Assembly (NCBI GenBank): GCA_051888775.1 | Contig: JBJFCE010000004.1 | Coordinates: 1-24,109 of the forward strand | Length of the DNA: 24,109 nt | Origin: JBJFCE01 sp051888775 | GTDB taxonomy: Bacteria > Bacillota > Clostridia > Lachnospirales > Lachnospiraceae | Direction: 5' to 3' | Shown here: positions 23,684 to 24,109 of the stretch, in pieces | Numbering within the stretch: the first letter of the stretch is position 1 | Layout of the letters: the number at the start of each line of letters is the position of its first letter | Notes under the pieces: generated by a model | Seen by the model: only the letters and a program-made list of their open reading frames with translations | What the model was told of the DNA's origin: nothing | Databases searched by the model: none | Position numbers and translations under genes: made by a program

Positions 23684-24109
23684 TTATCCTAACATTTCCG
23701 GTGTGATCACACCTTTTTTGATCATCACATTCGCATACACGGCCTGTTCGCCCGTTGCAACAACCGCATATGCCTTACGCGACTCCTCATAAAACTGAAA
23801 CCGCTCAATATAACCGATCTTGGCATCCGCATTTCCTTCATAACGTTCCAACAATTCATAGAACCTGTCCCAGATCGGGAAATGATCCGGATCCTGCGGT
23901 TCCGGCGCCATCAGATTCACCGGATGCTCCACATATGTGTCGGTTGGAATGACCTTTAAGATTGCCTCCAAAAGCTCCGGCACGCCGTGACCGTCACAGC
24001 GGATGACTCTGGTATCCTTTCCGACCGATTCTGCCGGAAAGTTGCAGTCCGCAAGCACAATGACATCACCGTGTCCCATTTCGCATAATGTTTTTAATAA
24101 TTCTGGAGA
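23684..24109 (-). CDS. fucU: L-fucose mutarotase, 5' end outside the window
   Basis: RbsD/FucU family enzyme that interconverts the alpha and beta anomers of L-fucose, feeding fucose metabolism. The visible 141 residues start SPELLKTLCEMGHGD and include VLADCNFPA, a middle ERFQFYEESRKAYAV and the end GEQAVYANVMIKKGVITPEMLG, matching the E. coli FucU pattern throughout. The His in MGHGD is the family's active-site histidine. Compared with E. coli FucU (140 residues), only about the first nine residues lie beyond the window. The gene is the first visible member of the operon and supplies the anomer that the FKP kinase phosphorylates, so here it likely serves glycan synthesis more than catabolism (inference). 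Whether further fucose genes precede it is not visible. Confidence 0.93.
   Translation of the reverse strand, partial: SPELLKTLCEMGHGDVIVLADCNFPAESVGKDTRVIRCDGHGVPELLEAILKVIPTDTYVEHPVNLMAPEPQDPDHFPIWDRFYELLERYEGNADAKIGYIERFQFYEESRKAYAVVATGEQAVYANVMIKKGVITPEMLG

Overview
The window looks like a chromosomal segment of a gut Clostridia species, most likely Lachnospiraceae. This is inferred from moderate G+C, AGAGG/AGGAG ribosome binding sites, strong sigma-A-type promoters and protein resemblance. No rRNA or other marker gene is present, so the assignment stays at family level. It is a surface-glycan (capsule or wall polysaccharide) biosynthesis region, with nearly all genes on the minus strand.

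Layout, left to right. Positions 193-1275 hold dTDP-glucose 4,6-dehydratase (rfbB). Next is a 1038-residue membrane-tethered GH25 muramidase with Ig-like repeats (1518-4634). A small plus-strand zinc-ribbon protein follows (4919-5245), then a polytopic DUF2142/GT-C-like protein (5558-7012) and a plus-strand membrane-anchored SGNH-fold protein whose catalytic Ser is replaced (7252-8244). A minus-strand operon runs from 13796 down to 8427: acyltransferase-3, two polytopic membrane proteins, a UDP-glucuronate 4-epimerase-like enzyme and a GT2 polyprenyl-phosphate glycosyltransferase. A second GT2 is on the plus strand (14018-14959). The right third (24109 down to 15103) is one tight operon: fucU, a frameshifted MBOAT gene, an SGNH partner, the bifunctional L-fucokinase/GDP-fucose pyrophosphorylase (FKP), an intact MBOAT and a second SGNH partner.

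How the genes work together. FucU and FKP would convert salvaged L-fucose into GDP-L-fucose. RfbB feeds the dTDP-rhamnose or related 6-deoxysugar branch, and the epimerase supplies UDP-galacturonate. The GT2 enzymes probably load sugars onto a polyprenyl carrier, and the polytopic proteins probably transfer sugars outside the membrane. The MBOAT/SGNH pairs and the acyltransferase-3 would O-acylate the exported glycan, and the GH25 enzyme could remodel the wall around it.

The most unusual content is not a gene. Six large palindromic elements and one short hairpin sit at the 3' ends of genes. Five of the large ones fall into two families with the same design: conserved outer termini, a conserved centre, and long arms that are (nearly) perfectly self-complementary within a copy but largely different between copies. 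Family A has three copies (1-102, cut by the window edge; 5355-5529; 10483-10655). Family B has two (about 8251-8437; 14946-15099) with an identical 24-nt loop. A sixth, more decayed palindrome lies at 1403-1515. I do not recognise these as a named family, and they are the best candidate here for something undescribed.
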